Assembly (NCBI GenBank): GCA_003157595.1
Contig: PMKB01000298.1
Coordinates: 4,046-19,799 of the forward strand
Origin: Solirubrobacterales bacterium
GTDB taxonomy: Bacteria > Actinomycetota > Thermoleophilia > Solirubrobacterales > Solirubrobacteraceae
Direction: 5' to 3'
DNA: 15,754 bases
Below the pieces are notes generated by a model. That model worked only from the letters and a program-made list of their open reading frames with translations. It did not search any database and was not told where the DNA came from. Of the stretch, positions 7,474-15,037 are shown in pieces (the first letter of the stretch is position 1; every line of letters starts with the position of its first letter). Position numbers and translations under genes: made by a program.

Positions 7474-8139
7474 ATGGCTTCCAAGCGCGGGTTGATCCTC
7501 AGCCACGGCGACGAGGCGCCCGCAGCGCTGCTCGAGGAGTGGCTGAGCGAGCACGGGTGCGACTACGTCGTTCACGACGTCACCCAGGGGCCGTTGCCCG
7601 CGCTGGACGGCTTCGCCTTCGTCGCGTCGCTGGGGTCGGTCGCGTCGGCGAGGAGCAGCGATCCGCCGTGGGTGGCTGCGGAGATCGAGCTGCTGCGCGA
7701 GGCGGTTGCCGCCGAGGTGCCGGTGCTGGGCGTGTGCTTCGGCGGCCAGGCGCTATCGATCGCCCTGGGCGGCCAGGTGGCGCCCGCGTCCAAGCCGCAG
7801 ATCGGCTGGTTCGAGCTGTCCGAGCGCGTCGACGCCGTCCCGCCCGGCCCCTGGTTCCACTGGCACTACGAGCAGCTCAGCGTGCCGCCGGGCGGCGAGC
7901 CGCTCGCCCACAGCGAGGCCGGGCCGGCCGCGTTTCGCCATGGTCGCCACATCGGACTGCAGTTCCACCCCGAGGTCACCCTCGAGGTGATCGCCTCGTG
8001 GTCGCGCTCGGAGGCCGAGCTCCAGAAGCTTGGGGTCAGTCCCGAGGATCTGCGCGCGCAGAGCGAGGTCCTCGCGCCGCTCGCCCGCCGCCACGCATGG
8101 GAGCTGTTCGGCCTGTGGTGGGAGGGGCTGGCGGGCTAA
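7474..8139 (+). CDS. Stand-alone class I glutamine amidotransferase
   Basis: This 221-residue protein is a class I (triad) glutamine amidotransferase of the GMP-synthase-like kind. It would release ammonia from glutamine, or hydrolyse a related gamma-glutamyl substrate. The nucleophile is Cys88 in GVCFGGQ, and His165/Glu167 lie in LQFHPEVT. The first strand is KRGLILSH. No second synthetase domain is fused, so the acceptor is unknown. The long C-terminal helix (SRSEAELQKLGVSPEDLR on to WELFGLWW) is unlike the short PabA/TrpG end. The ATG at 7474 has GGGGG 7 nt upstream; an in-frame GTG at 7456 is an alternative start. It follows pabC by about 40 nt and its TAA overlaps the stop of the convergent decarboxylase. 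Since PabA is already fused to PabB here, a PabA role is unlikely. Confidence 0.8.
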   Translation: MASKRGLILSHGDEAPAALLEEWLSEHGCDYVVHDVTQGPLPALDGFAFVASLGSVASARSSDPPWVAAEIELLREAVAAEVPVLGVCFGGQALSIALGGQVAPASKPQIGWFELSERVDAVPPGPWFHWHYEQLSVPPGGEPLAHSEAGPAAFRHGRHIGLQFHPEVTLEVIASWSRSEAELQKLGVSPEDLRAQSEVLAPLARRHAWELFGLWWEGLAG

Positions 8140-9563
8140 CGCGTCCGCGAGACGCGTGCGCCGAGCTCGAGAACAGCCTCGACGATCGAGCGCACATCGT
8201 CCTCCGTGGTGCGGTGGTTGACGATGCAGGCGCGCAGGCACGGCACGCCGTCGACCGTCGCCGCCGCGAGCATGATGCGCCCGTCGGCTGCGATCGCGGC
8301 CGCCAGCGCGGCGTTGTGGGCCGCGGCCGTCATGTGCTCCGGTGGGAGGTGGCGAAAGCAGACAGCCGACAGTTGCGGCTCGACGAGCAGCTCCAGCCGC
8401 GGATCATCGCGGACCAGATCGGCGAGCAGGCGGGCCTGGCGCAGGTTGCGCTCGATCGCCGTTGCGATTGCCTGCGCGCCGTGCACGCGGAAGGCCAGCC
8501 ACAGCTTCAGCGCGCTCAGCGGGCGCGAGTACTCCAGCGTGCGATCGACGGGGTGGACGTCCTCGCGGTCGGTGTGCGGGACGTAGCTCTCGTCGTGGCT
8601 GAACGCGGCTTCGAGCGCCGCCGGGTCACGCACGAGCAGCACGCTGCAGGCCTTCGGCACGTACAGCCACTTGTGTGCATCGACGGTCGCCGAGTCCACG
8701 CGCACGAGGCCCTTGAAGAGGTGCCCGGCGAGCTGCGTGGCGGCCGCCGGGAGGCCGTAGGCGCCGTCTGCATGCAGCCACACCTCGCGGCTCGCACAGA
8801 CCTCGGCCAGCGCTTCGAGATCGTCGACCGCACCGGTCAGCGTCGTGCCGGCGGTCGCGACGACGGCGACCGGGACGATGCCCGCGCGGCGGTCGGCGTC
8901 GATCGCGGCCGCGCAGGCGCCCGGGTCCATGCGGCGGTTGGAGTCGATCGCGATCGCGCGCACGCTGCGCCCGCCGATGCCGAGCACCTCCGCGGCACGA
9001 CGCACCGAGTAATGCGCCTCCGCGGAGCAGTACAGCGCGAGGCGGTGGCCTGTGAGTCCCTCGTAACGCACGCCGGGGAGGGCGCGTTCGCGCGCGGCCG
9101 TCAGCGCAGTGAGGTTGGAGAGCGTGCCGCCCGCGGCCATCAGGCCGTCCGCGCTTGGGACGAAGCCGACGAACTCGCCGGTCCAGCGCACCGTCTGGCG
9201 CTCGAGCAGCGTGGCGGCGCCGGCACTGAGCGCGACGTTGACGTCGTGCGAGGCCATCAGCGCGTCGCCGAGCACGCCGATCTCGAGCCCCGAGCCGCCG
9301 ATCCAGCCGAAGAAGCGCGGCCGCGCCTGGGTGAGCGAGACGTCGAGCACATCGGCGGCCGCATCGAGCGCCGCGATACCCTCGCCTGGGCGCTGCGGCA
9401 GCGACTCGCTCAGCAGCGCCAGGTGGCGCTCGGCCGGCAGCGGCTGGCCGGCGCGAGCGGCGTCGAACGAGCGCCAGGTCTCGAGGATCAACGCCGCGGC
9501 GTGCTCGAGCACCGCCTCGCGGTCCGGCAGTGGCAGCGACGACCCTGCGGGCTCCTCGCGCAT
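8136..9563 (-). CDS. PLP-dependent group II decarboxylase (aromatic amino acid decarboxylase-like)
   Basis: This 475-residue cytoplasmic enzyme belongs to the group II PLP-dependent decarboxylases (aromatic-L-amino-acid, glutamate, tyrosine and related decarboxylases). The landmarks run in order: HPRFFG-like RPRFFGWIGG (81-90), GGTLSNLTAL (145-154), His184 in AEAHYSVRRA (expected to stack on PLP), Asp266 in HADGAYG (expected to bind the pyridine nitrogen), Lys298 in VDAHKWLYVPK (Schiff base), and LRACIVNHRTTEDDV near the end. The length is normal for the family. The substrate cannot be read from the sequence; aromatic amino acids are the usual guess for this subgroup. It lies 33 nt downstream of metK on the same strand, probably co-transcribed. 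Its TAG stop overlaps the TAA of the convergent amidotransferase gene (CTAA at 8136-8139). Confidence 0.88.
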   Translation of the reverse strand: MREEPAGSSLPLPDREAVLEHAAALILETWRSFDAARAGQPLPAERHLALLSESLPQRPGEGIAALDAAADVLDVSLTQARPRFFGWIGGSGLEIGVLGDALMASHDVNVALSAGAATLLERQTVRWTGEFVGFVPSADGLMAAGGTLSNLTALTAARERALPGVRYEGLTGHRLALYCSAEAHYSVRRAAEVLGIGGRSVRAIAIDSNRRMDPGACAAAIDADRRAGIVPVAVVATAGTTLTGAVDDLEALAEVCASREVWLHADGAYGLPAAATQLAGHLFKGLVRVDSATVDAHKWLYVPKACSVLLVRDPAALEAAFSHDESYVPHTDREDVHPVDRTLEYSRPLSALKLWLAFRVHGAQAIATAIERNLRQARLLADLVRDDPRLELLVEPQLSAVCFRHLPPEHMTAAAHNAALAAAIAADGRIMLAAATVDGVPCLRACIVNHRTTEDDVRSIVEAVLELGARVSRTR

Positions 9564-9567
9564 CCGC

Positions 9568-9600
9568 TCAGGCTGCGGCGGGCGCGGCGGGAGCGTTCAT
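9568..9600 (-). other. Ten-codon minicistron between metK and the decarboxylase gene
   Basis: On the minus strand an ATG at 9600 overlaps the metK stop as ATGA. It opens a ten-codon Ala/Pro-rich frame ([10 protein letters not shown]) ending in TGA at 9570-9568. The decarboxylase ATG follows after four bases. The arrangement could pass ribosomes from metK to the decarboxylase by reinitiation. No strong Shine-Dalgarno lies before the decarboxylase. It may be chance. Confidence 0.25.
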
Positions 9601-10805
9601 AGCCCAGCGGCGGCGCGCAGAGCGTCGGCCTTGCCCGTCCGCTCCCAGGTGAAGTCGGGGTGATCTCTGCCGAAGTGCCCGTAGGCGGCGGTCGCCTGAT
9701 AGATCGGGCGGTGCAGCCGCAGCTCCTCGCGGAACGCTCCGGGACGCAGGTCGAAATGCTCGTCGATCAGGGTGGCGATCCTCGTGCGGTCGATGCGCTC
9801 GGTGCCGAAGGTCTCCACCATCACCGAGACGGGGTGAGCGACGCCGATCGCGTAGGCGACCTGAACCTCGATGCGCTGCGCCAGGCCGGCGGCGACGCAG
9901 TTCTTCGCAACCCAGCGGGCGGCGTAGGCAGCGGAGCGGTCGACCTTCGAAGGATCCTTGCCGCTGAATGCGCCGCCGCCGTGGCGGGCCATCCCGCCGT
10001 AGGTGTCAACGATGATCTTGCGGCCCGTCAGCCCGCAATCGCCCATCGGGCCGCCGATCACGAAGCGCCCGGTCGGGTTCACGAGGAAGTCCTTGCGCAG
10101 CGCGGCGGGGTCGTAGAGATCCTCGGGCAGGACCGCGGTCACCACGTGCTCCCACAGATCGCCCTTGATCTGGGTCTCCGAATCGACACCGTCGGCGTGC
10201 TGGGTCGAGATCAGGAGCTTCTCGATCGCGACCGGCCGGCCGCCGGAGTAGCGCACGCTGACCTGCGTCTTGCCGTCCGGGCGCAGGTACCCCAGCGTGC
10301 CGTCCTTGCGCACCGCCGCGAGCCGCTCGGCGAGGCGGTGCGCCACCGAGATCGGCAACGGCATCAGTTCCGGCGTCTCATCTGAGGCGTAGCCGAACAT
10401 CATGCCCTGGTCGCCGGCGCCCGCAACGTCCAGTTCGTCGCCGGAACCGGCGGCGCGGTGCTCGAAGGCCTCGCTGACTCCCTGCGCGATGTCCGGCGAC
10501 TGGCGGTCGATTGTCGAAATCACGGCGCAGGTGTCGCAGTCGAAGCCGGCGGTCGCGTCGTCGTAGCCGATGCGCCGCACGGTCTCGCGCACCACGGCCG
10601 GGATGTCGACGAAGGTCGATGTGGTGATCTCCCCGGCAACCACGACCAGGCCGGTGGTGACGAGCGTCTCGCACGCCACGCGCGCGTATGGATCGTCCTT
10701 GAGCACGGCGTCCAGCACGCCGTCGGAGACCTGGTCGGCGATCTTGTCGGGGTGGCCCTCGGTCACCGACTCCGACGTGAACAGAAACTCAGAATCAGAA
10801 CTCAT
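9597..10805 (-). CDS. metK: S-adenosylmethionine synthetase
   Basis: This enzyme makes S-adenosylmethionine from methionine and ATP, releasing phosphate and diphosphate; it is a cytoplasmic homo-oligomer. The 402-residue length is normal. Signatures are [17 protein letters not shown] (12-28), [15 protein letters not shown] (129-143, the ATP-binding signature), [20 protein letters not shown] (251-270), [19 protein letters not shown] (276-294) and FDLRPG (351-356). The ATG at 10805 is set by the [14 protein letters not shown] start and by GGGAG-like GGGAG at 10815-10811 six bases away. The frame stays open far upstream through moeA on the other strand, but that extension is not coding. A structured leader lies upstream and a PLP decarboxylase gene downstream. 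Confidence 0.97.
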   Translation of the reverse strand: MSSDSEFLFTSESVTEGHPDKIADQVSDGVLDAVLKDDPYARVACETLVTTGLVVVAGEITTSTFVDIPAVVRETVRRIGYDDATAGFDCDTCAVISTIDRQSPDIAQGVSEAFEHRAAGSGDELDVAGAGDQGMMFGYASDETPELMPLPISVAHRLAERLAAVRKDGTLGYLRPDGKTQVSVRYSGGRPVAIEKLLISTQHADGVDSETQIKGDLWEHVVTAVLPEDLYDPAALRKDFLVNPTGRFVIGGPMGDCGLTGRKIIVDTYGGMARHGGGAFSGKDPSKVDRSAAYAARWVAKNCVAAGLAQRIEVQVAYAIGVAHPVSVMVETFGTERIDRTRIATLIDEHFDLRPGAFREELRLHRPIYQATAAYGHFGRDHPDFTWERTGKADALRAAAGL

Positions 10806-10938
10806 CGAAACTCCCGAACCTCGACAGGGGACAAACGGAAACCGCCACGTTGAGCACAGCTGCCCGCGAGCCGGCGCCGTGCGCTCACACGGGCGACGGC
10901 CGCCTCCCCAAATCCGAGCGGTGGAGCGCGCAAAGATA
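10806..10938 (-). promoter_or_regulatory. metK leader: -10 box and foldable 5' region
   Basis: On the minus strand TATCTT (10938-10933) is a plausible -10 box, giving a leader of about 120 nt. The leader can fold with GGGGA (10909-10905) pairing TCCCC (10831-10827) and enclosing two hairpins. One is GGCG/CGCC (10904-10901 with 10895-10892). The other is an 8-bp TGAGCGCA/TGTGCTCA stem with one G-U pair (10887-10880 with 10858-10851). The ribosome site GGGAG is at 10815-10811. This could be a regulatory RNA, since metK is a classic target of SAM-sensing leaders. The GGCAAC and other core signatures of SAM-I or SAM-IV were not found. Pairing was judged by eye. Confidence 0.35.
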
Positions 10939-11026
10939 CCGGACGCGCCCGCCGGGGGCCGGCGCCGGGCCGCTTGGGGCGGGGCGGCGGAGGCTGCGCC
11001 GGCGCTCGATCGGAACCGGACGCCAC

Positions 11027-11032
11027 TAGAGT
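11027..11032 (+). promoter_or_regulatory. -10-like box for moeA
   Basis: TAGAGT lies 10 nt before the GTG start of moeA, the spacing expected for a nearly leaderless transcript in actinomycetes. A GAGG at 11036-11039 is too close to the start to be a good Shine-Dalgarno. No clear -35 was seen. Confidence 0.4.
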
Positions 11033-11042
11033 TGCGAGGCCC

Positions 11043-12239
11043 GTGAGCACGAAGCTGACCGAGTTCGAGGAGGCGCGCTCGCGCGTGCTCGAGCACGCGC
11101 GGCGGCTGCCGCCGCAGACGGTCGCGCTCGGCGAGGCACTCGGACGGGTGCTGGCCGAGGAGATCCGGGCGCCCGAAGACGTGCCGGCGTTCGACAACTC
11201 GGCGATGGACGGCTTCGCGGTTCGGGCACTCGACAGCGGCGCAGGGGTCCGGCTGGTGGTCGTCGGCGAGTCGCGAGCGGGCGCACCGGCAGCCGCGGTG
11301 CTCGCGCCGGGTCAGGCCTGCGCGATCTCGACCGGGGCGGCGATCCCCGCGGGCGCGGACGCCGTCGTGCCCGTCGAGGACACGCGCCGCCACAACGCGG
11401 AGGTGGAGCTTCTGGCGCCGGTCGAGCCCGGGCGCTATGTGCGCCACGCCGGCGACGATCTGCGAGCCGGGGACACGGTGCTCGAGCCAGGCGTACGACT
11501 CGGCCCCGCAGAGCTCGGCGTGCTCGCCTCGGCGGGCTGTCCGGTCGTCGCGGCTGGAGCGCGTCCCCGCGTCGCAATCGTCACGACCGGCGACGAACTG
11601 GTCGGCGTGGACGAGCAAGCAAGGCCCGGCTCGGTCCGCAACTCGGGCGCGTTCGTGATCCCCGCGCTCGTCCGCCGGGCGGGCGCTGAAGCGGTCTCTC
11701 TCGTCCACGCCCGTGACGATCCGGCTGTGATCCGCGAGGCGATCGACGCGGCGCTCGGGGCCGACGCCGCGGTGATCACCGGCGGAATGTCGGTCGGCCG
11801 CCACGACCACGTCGCCGAGGTGCTGGACGGCCTCGGCGTGACGCGCCACGTGGCCGGCGTGGCGCTGAAGCCGGGCAAGCCGTTCTGGTTCGGCACGCAC
11901 GAACAGACGCTCGTGTTCGGGCTGCCCGGCAATCCGGTGTCCTCGCTGGTCACGTTCCTGCTGTTCGTGCGGCCGGCGCTGCAGGCACTGGCCGGCGAGA
12001 CGCCTGCGCGCGAACGGACGGTTGCGACACTCGACACCGATTGCCGGCGCGCGCCTGCGCGCGTCGAGGCGGTCCGGTGCCATCTGCGGCTGCGCCCCGA
12101 CGGCTGGCACGTGACACCCACCGGTGTGCAGGACTCCCACATCCTGACCTCGTTGCTCGGCGCCGACGCCCTGGCGCTGATCCCGGCAGGCACCGGCGTG
12201 CTCGCGGCGGGCGAGCGGGTCACCATCGAGCTGCTCTGA
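11043..12239 (+). CDS. moeA: Molybdopterin molybdenumtransferase
   Basis: This enzyme inserts molybdate into adenylylated molybdopterin to form the molybdenum cofactor (398 aa, normal length). Signatures are [13 protein letters not shown] (48-60), [15 protein letters not shown] (98-112), TTGDEL (181-186), [13 protein letters not shown] (245-257), [10 protein letters not shown] (275-284) and GLPGNPVSS (293-301), then the C-terminal domain IV. GTG 11043 is chosen because the family starts just before the helix containing [12 protein letters not shown]. The in-frame extension back to ATG 10974 is Gly/Arg-rich and unlike any MoeA. It is transcribed away from metK and converges on moaA. It works with MogA at the far end of this cluster. 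Confidence 0.95.
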   Translation: MSTKLTEFEEARSRVLEHARRLPPQTVALGEALGRVLAEEIRAPEDVPAFDNSAMDGFAVRALDSGAGVRLVVVGESRAGAPAAAVLAPGQACAISTGAAIPAGADAVVPVEDTRRHNAEVELLAPVEPGRYVRHAGDDLRAGDTVLEPGVRLGPAELGVLASAGCPVVAAGARPRVAIVTTGDELVGVDEQARPGSVRNSGAFVIPALVRRAGAEAVSLVHARDDPAVIREAIDAALGADAAVITGGMSVGRHDHVAEVLDGLGVTRHVAGVALKPGKPFWFGTHEQTLVFGLPGNPVSSLVTFLLFVRPALQALAGETPARERTVATLDTDCRRAPARVEAVRCHLRLRPDGWHVTPTGVQDSHILTSLLGADALALIPAGTGVLAAGERVTIELL

Positions 12240-12290
12240 GACCAAGGGACGCCATCGGCGGGCGGCCGTCAGATCACGGCAGGTCAGCCT

Positions 12291-12320
12291 GGGTGAGGGG
12301 TGCCCTGCACCCACTCACCC
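12291..12320. terminator. Strong hairpin between convergent moeA and moaA, likely bidirectional terminator
   Basis: GGGTGAGGGGTGC (12291-12303) pairs with GCACCC (12307-12312) and CTCACCC (12314-12320). This makes a 13-bp stem with a single bulged A at 12313 and a 3-nt CCT loop. It sits 51 nt after the moeA stop and ends 2 nt before the moaA stop codon on the other strand. There is no T-run on either side, which is common for actinomycete terminators. Confidence 0.75.
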
Positions 12321-12322
12321 CA

Positions 12323-13327
12323 TCAGCCTCCAATGGCCGACATCGTGCGGTCCGGCTGCACGAAGCCCGGATCGCCGATGTGGTGCTTGAGCTCCTTGCG
12401 CCACACCGCACCGCGCACCACGGCCTCGAGCTCGTCGTCGTCGGCTCCGCCGCGCAGCACGGCGCGCAGGTCCGTCTCGCGCAGCGAGAACAGGCAGGTG
12501 CGCAGCTGGCCGTCGGCGGTTACGCGGATCCTGTTGCAGTCGGCGCAGAAGGGCTCCGAGACCGGGTTGATGAAGCCGATGCGGCCGCGGCCGTCGGCGA
12601 AGCGGAAGGTCCGCGCGGTCGCGCTGGGTGTGCGGGGCTCGGGCTCCAGCGGGTAAACCGCATGGATCGCGGCACGAATCTCCTCGCCGCTGAGCACGTC
12701 GTCGGGCGTCCACGCGTGGTCGGCGTCAAGCGGCATGAACTCGATGAAGCGGACCTCGTAGGGGTGCTCGCGGGCGAAGCGGGCGAACGGGATCACCTCG
12801 GTCTCGGTAAAGCCGCGCATCGCCACGGCGTTGACCTTGATCGGGTGAGCCTGGGGGAAGGAGGCGAGCGTCGCGAGGCCGCGCAGGACCTTGTCCAGAA
12901 CGTCGCGGCGCGTCATCTCGCTGAAGCGCTCGCGCTGGAGCGAGTCGACGGAGACATTGAAGCGCGTGACGCCCGCGTGGATCAGCGCGTGGGCGTCGCG
13001 CTCGAGCTGGTAGCCGTTGGTCGTCAGCGCCAGCTCGTGCAGCCCAGGAATCGCGGCGAGCATCGCGGCCAGGCGCGGCAGCTGGCGGCGCACGAGCGGC
13101 TCGCCGCCGGTCAGGCGGACATCGCGAATGCCCATCTGCACGAGCACGCGCATGAGGCGCTCGATCTCCTCGAAGGTCAGCAGATCCGCGCGGTCGAGCC
13201 AGCGCATGCCCTCCGCGGGCATGCAGTAGCGGCAGCGAAAGCCGCAGCGGTCGGTCACCGAGAGGCGCAGATCGCTGATCGCGCGGCCATGGCCGTCAAG
13301 CAGTTGGGTGCGTGCTGCTGCGATCAC
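12323..13327 (-). CDS. moaA: GTP 3',8-cyclase (radical SAM)
   Basis: This radical SAM enzyme starts molybdopterin synthesis by turning GTP into 3',8-cyclo-GTP (334 aa, normal length). Cys28, Cys32 and Cys35 in DRCGFRCRYC bind the SAM-cleaving iron-sulfur cluster. RLTGGEPLVR (71-80) is the SAM-binding GGEP. A second cluster is held by Cys261, Cys264 and Cys278 in CADCNRIRVTADGQLRTC. The chain ends MSAIGG, with the C-terminal Gly-Gly that MoaA needs for activity. GTG 13327 is chosen because it gives the usual distance to the first Cys motif; the open frame continues upstream over moaDE but reads as antisense. It is divergent from moaDE over 61 nt and supplies the substrate of MoaC. Confidence 0.96.
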   Translation of the reverse strand: MIAAARTQLLDGHGRAISDLRLSVTDRCGFRCRYCMPAEGMRWLDRADLLTFEEIERLMRVLVQMGIRDVRLTGGEPLVRRQLPRLAAMLAAIPGLHELALTTNGYQLERDAHALIHAGVTRFNVSVDSLQRERFSEMTRRDVLDKVLRGLATLASFPQAHPIKVNAVAMRGFTETEVIPFARFAREHPYEVRFIEFMPLDADHAWTPDDVLSGEEIRAAIHAVYPLEPEPRTPSATARTFRFADGRGRIGFINPVSEPFCADCNRIRVTADGQLRTCLFSLRETDLRAVLRGGADDDELEAVVRGAVWRKELKHHIGDPGFVQPDRTMSAIGG

Positions 13328-13373
13328 GCGACGATAACAGGGCCGCCCCGCGAAGCCGCCGGGTGCCGAGGGG

Positions 13374-13379
13374 TAGGCT
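13374..13379 (+). promoter_or_regulatory. -10-like box for the moaDE-moaC-mogA operon
   Basis: TAGGCT lies 9 nt before the moaDE ATG, in the 61-nt gap between divergent moaA and moaDE. There is no Shine-Dalgarno between box and ATG, so a leaderless or very short-leader transcript is suggested. Confidence 0.4.
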
Positions 13380-13388
13380 GAGCCGACC

Positions 13389-14066
13389 ATGATCGTGCGG
13401 ATACGCCTTTTCGCCCAGCTGCGCGAACGCGCGGGTGCCGACACGATCCAGGCCGAGCTGGCTGACGGGGCGACCGTCGCCGAGGCGCTGGCGGCGCTTG
13501 CGCAGGAATCCCCGCTCGCGGAGCTGCTCTCCCGGCTGCCGGTGCGGATGGCGGTCAACCGCGAGCTCGTGGGCGACGACACGCCGCTGCGCGCGGACGA
13601 CGAGCTGGCGTTGCTACCACCGGTCAGCGGCGGCGCCGAGCCGCATGTGCGCGTCACCGATGCTCCGATCGCGCCCGCGCGCATCACCGACCTGGTGCGT
13701 CGGCCGGGCGCCGGCGCCGTCGTCACATTCGAGGGCACCGTCCGCGACGTGGAGTTTCTCGACTATGAGGCCTATCGCGAAATGGCCGAGGAGCGGATGG
13801 CCGTGATCGCCGCCGAGTGCATCGAGCGCCACGGCCTTCAGGCCGCGGCGGCCGAGCACCGCGTCGGGCGCGTCGCGCTGGGCGAGCCGGGAGTCGTAGT
13901 GGCGGTCTCCGCGGCGCACAGAGATGCTGCGTTCGCTGGTGCGCGGGAGTTGATCGACCGGATCAAGGCGCAGGCGCCGATCTGGAAGCAGGAGCTCGAT
14001 GGCGGCGAGGCGCACTGGGTGGCGGGCGAGGTCGTCGGCCTCCCGGGGGACGCGGTCGGCTCGTGA
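13389..14066 (+). CDS. Molybdopterin synthase, fused MoaD-MoaE
   Basis: This 225-residue fusion carries both subunits of molybdopterin synthase, which adds two sulfurs to cPMP. Residues 1-82 are MoaD, a ubiquitin-like sulfur carrier starting MIVRIRLFAQLRERAG and ending LLPPVSGG with Gly81-Gly82. Residues 88-220 are MoaE: VVTFEGTVRD, DYEAYREMAEERM, the HRVGRVALGE strand, SAAHRDAAF, and the lysines in RIKAQAPIWKQE that line the active site. MoaD needs a free C-terminal Gly for thiocarboxylate formation, so cleavage after Gly82 is expected, as reported for the mycobacterial fusion MoaX. The segment between VRD and DYEAY is about six residues shorter than in E. coli MoaE. The TGA overlaps the moaC GTG by 4 nt. 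Confidence 0.93.
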   Translation: MIVRIRLFAQLRERAGADTIQAELADGATVAEALAALAQESPLAELLSRLPVRMAVNRELVGDDTPLRADDELALLPPVSGGAEPHVRVTDAPIAPARITDLVRRPGAGAVVTFEGTVRDVEFLDYEAYREMAEERMAVIAAECIERHGLQAAAAEHRVGRVALGEPGVVVAVSAAHRDAAFAGARELIDRIKAQAPIWKQELDGGEAHWVAGEVVGLPGDAVGS

Positions 14067-14551
14067 GCGGGTCGCGCCTCACGCATCTCGACAGCGGCGG
14101 CAACGCGCGCATGGTCGACGTCGGCGCGAAGCCGATCAGCGAGCGGCGGGCCCGAGCCCGGGCGCGTGTGCGGATGTCGCGGCAGACCGCCGAGGCGATC
14201 GTCGCGGGCAACGTCGCAAAGGGGGAGGTGCTGGGCACCGCTCGGCTCGCCGGCATCATGGCGGCCAAGCAGACCGCGGCGCTGATCCCGCTGGCGCACC
14301 CGATCGCGCTCAGCTTCGTCGACGTGCAGGCGAGCGTGGACGTGGAGGGCGGCGTGGTGGAGCTGATCTCGGAGGTTGGGGTGTCGGCGCGGACGGGTGT
14401 CGAGATGGAGGCGATGATCGCCTGCAGCGTCGCCGCGCTGACCGTCTACGACATGGTCAAGGGGCTCGAGCGCGGGATCGCGATCGAGCAGGTCGTGCTG
14501 TTGGAGAAGACCGGCGGGCGCAGCGACTGGCGCCTGGAAGGGGCCGGCTGA
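14063..14551 (+). CDS. moaC: Cyclic pyranopterin monophosphate synthase
   Basis: This enzyme converts the MoaA product 3',8-cyclo-GTP to cyclic pyranopterin monophosphate (162 aa, normal length). Signatures are ARMVDVGAKPISERRA (15-30), KGEVLGTARLAGIMAAKQT (53-71), His79 in LIPLAHPIAL, EMEAM (114-118), and Asp130/Lys133 in VYDMVKG. These fit the family's active-site His, Glu, Asp and Lys. The GTG start at 14063 overlaps the moaDE TGA (GTGA), indicating translational coupling. mogA follows after 3 nt. Confidence 0.96.
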   Translation: MSGSRLTHLDSGGNARMVDVGAKPISERRARARARVRMSRQTAEAIVAGNVAKGEVLGTARLAGIMAAKQTAALIPLAHPIALSFVDVQASVDVEGGVVELISEVGVSARTGVEMEAMIACSVAALTVYDMVKGLERGIAIEQVVLLEKTGGRSDWRLEGAG

Positions 14552-14554
14552 AGC

Positions 14555-15034
14555 GTGCGCGTCGCGATCATCACGGTGAGCACGTCCCGGGCCGCCGGCG
14601 AGGGCTCTGACGAAAGCGGCGATCGCCTCGAGCAGTTCGCGCGGGGGATCGGCGGTGAGGTCGTCGCGCGCGAGGTGATCTCCGACGAGCTGGACTTGAT
14701 CGCGGGGCGGCTGCGCCATTTCAGCGATGCCGACCCCTGCGCGCTGGTGCTGACGACCGGCGGCACGGGCGTGGCCCCGCGCGATGTGACGCCGGAGGCG
14801 ACCCGAGTCGTGATCGAACGCGAGGTGCCGGGCATCGCCGATGCCATGCGCGACGCCTCCCGTGCGCACACCAAGCACTGGCTGCTCTCGCGCGGTGTTG
14901 CCGGGGTCCGCGGCCGGACGCTGATCATCAACTTCCCGGGCACACCGCGATCGATCGCCCAGGCCGGCGCGGCGATCGCTGATGCGCTGCCGCACGCCGT
15001 GGCACTGATGGCGGGTGCCCCGAGCGAGCATTAG
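14555..15034 (+). CDS. mogA: Molybdopterin adenylyltransferase (MogA/MoaB family)
   Basis: This enzyme activates molybdopterin by adenylylation before MoeA inserts molybdate (159 aa). It starts VAIITVSTSRAAGEGSDESG, carries LTTGGTGVAPRDVTPEAT (66-83, with the GGTG phosphate loop and the Asp77, Pro80 and Glu81 of the family), and ends with INFPGTP (125-131), the counterpart of NLPG-P. MogA and MoaB share these motifs and the sequence does not separate them firmly. With MoeA in the same cluster the adenylyltransferase role fits either name. The GTG start is 3 nt after the moaC stop. Confidence 0.9.
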   Translation: MRVAIITVSTSRAAGEGSDESGDRLEQFARGIGGEVVAREVISDELDLIAGRLRHFSDADPCALVLTTGGTGVAPRDVTPEATRVVIEREVPGIADAMRDASRAHTKHWLLSRGVAGVRGRTLIINFPGTPRSIAQAGAAIADALPHAVALMAGAPSEH

Positions 15035-15037
15035 CGC

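Noticed and set aside
7539..9602. 687-residue plus-strand frame across the amidotransferase and decarboxylase
   Set aside because: It runs out of frame with one recognised enzyme and antisense to another and has the composition of a shadow frame.
10806..11042. Classical SAM-I or SAM-IV riboswitch before metK
   Set aside because: The GGCAAC and other core segments of these classes are not present. Only the general presence of structure could be supported.
10806..12314. N-terminal extension of metK giving a 905-residue protein
   Set aside because: The extra residues are Arg/Gly/Pro-rich and read antisense to moeA. The MetK family start and a good ribosome site lie at 10805.
13328..13738. moaA extended upstream into moaDE
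   Set aside because: The extension is antisense to MoaD/MoaE coding sequence, and GTG 13327 gives the normal MoaA length and distance to the Cys motif.
13817..14062. moaC extended upstream from 13817
   Set aside because: The added residues are a frame-shifted reading of MoaE. GTG 14063 overlaps the upstream stop and gives a normal MoaC.
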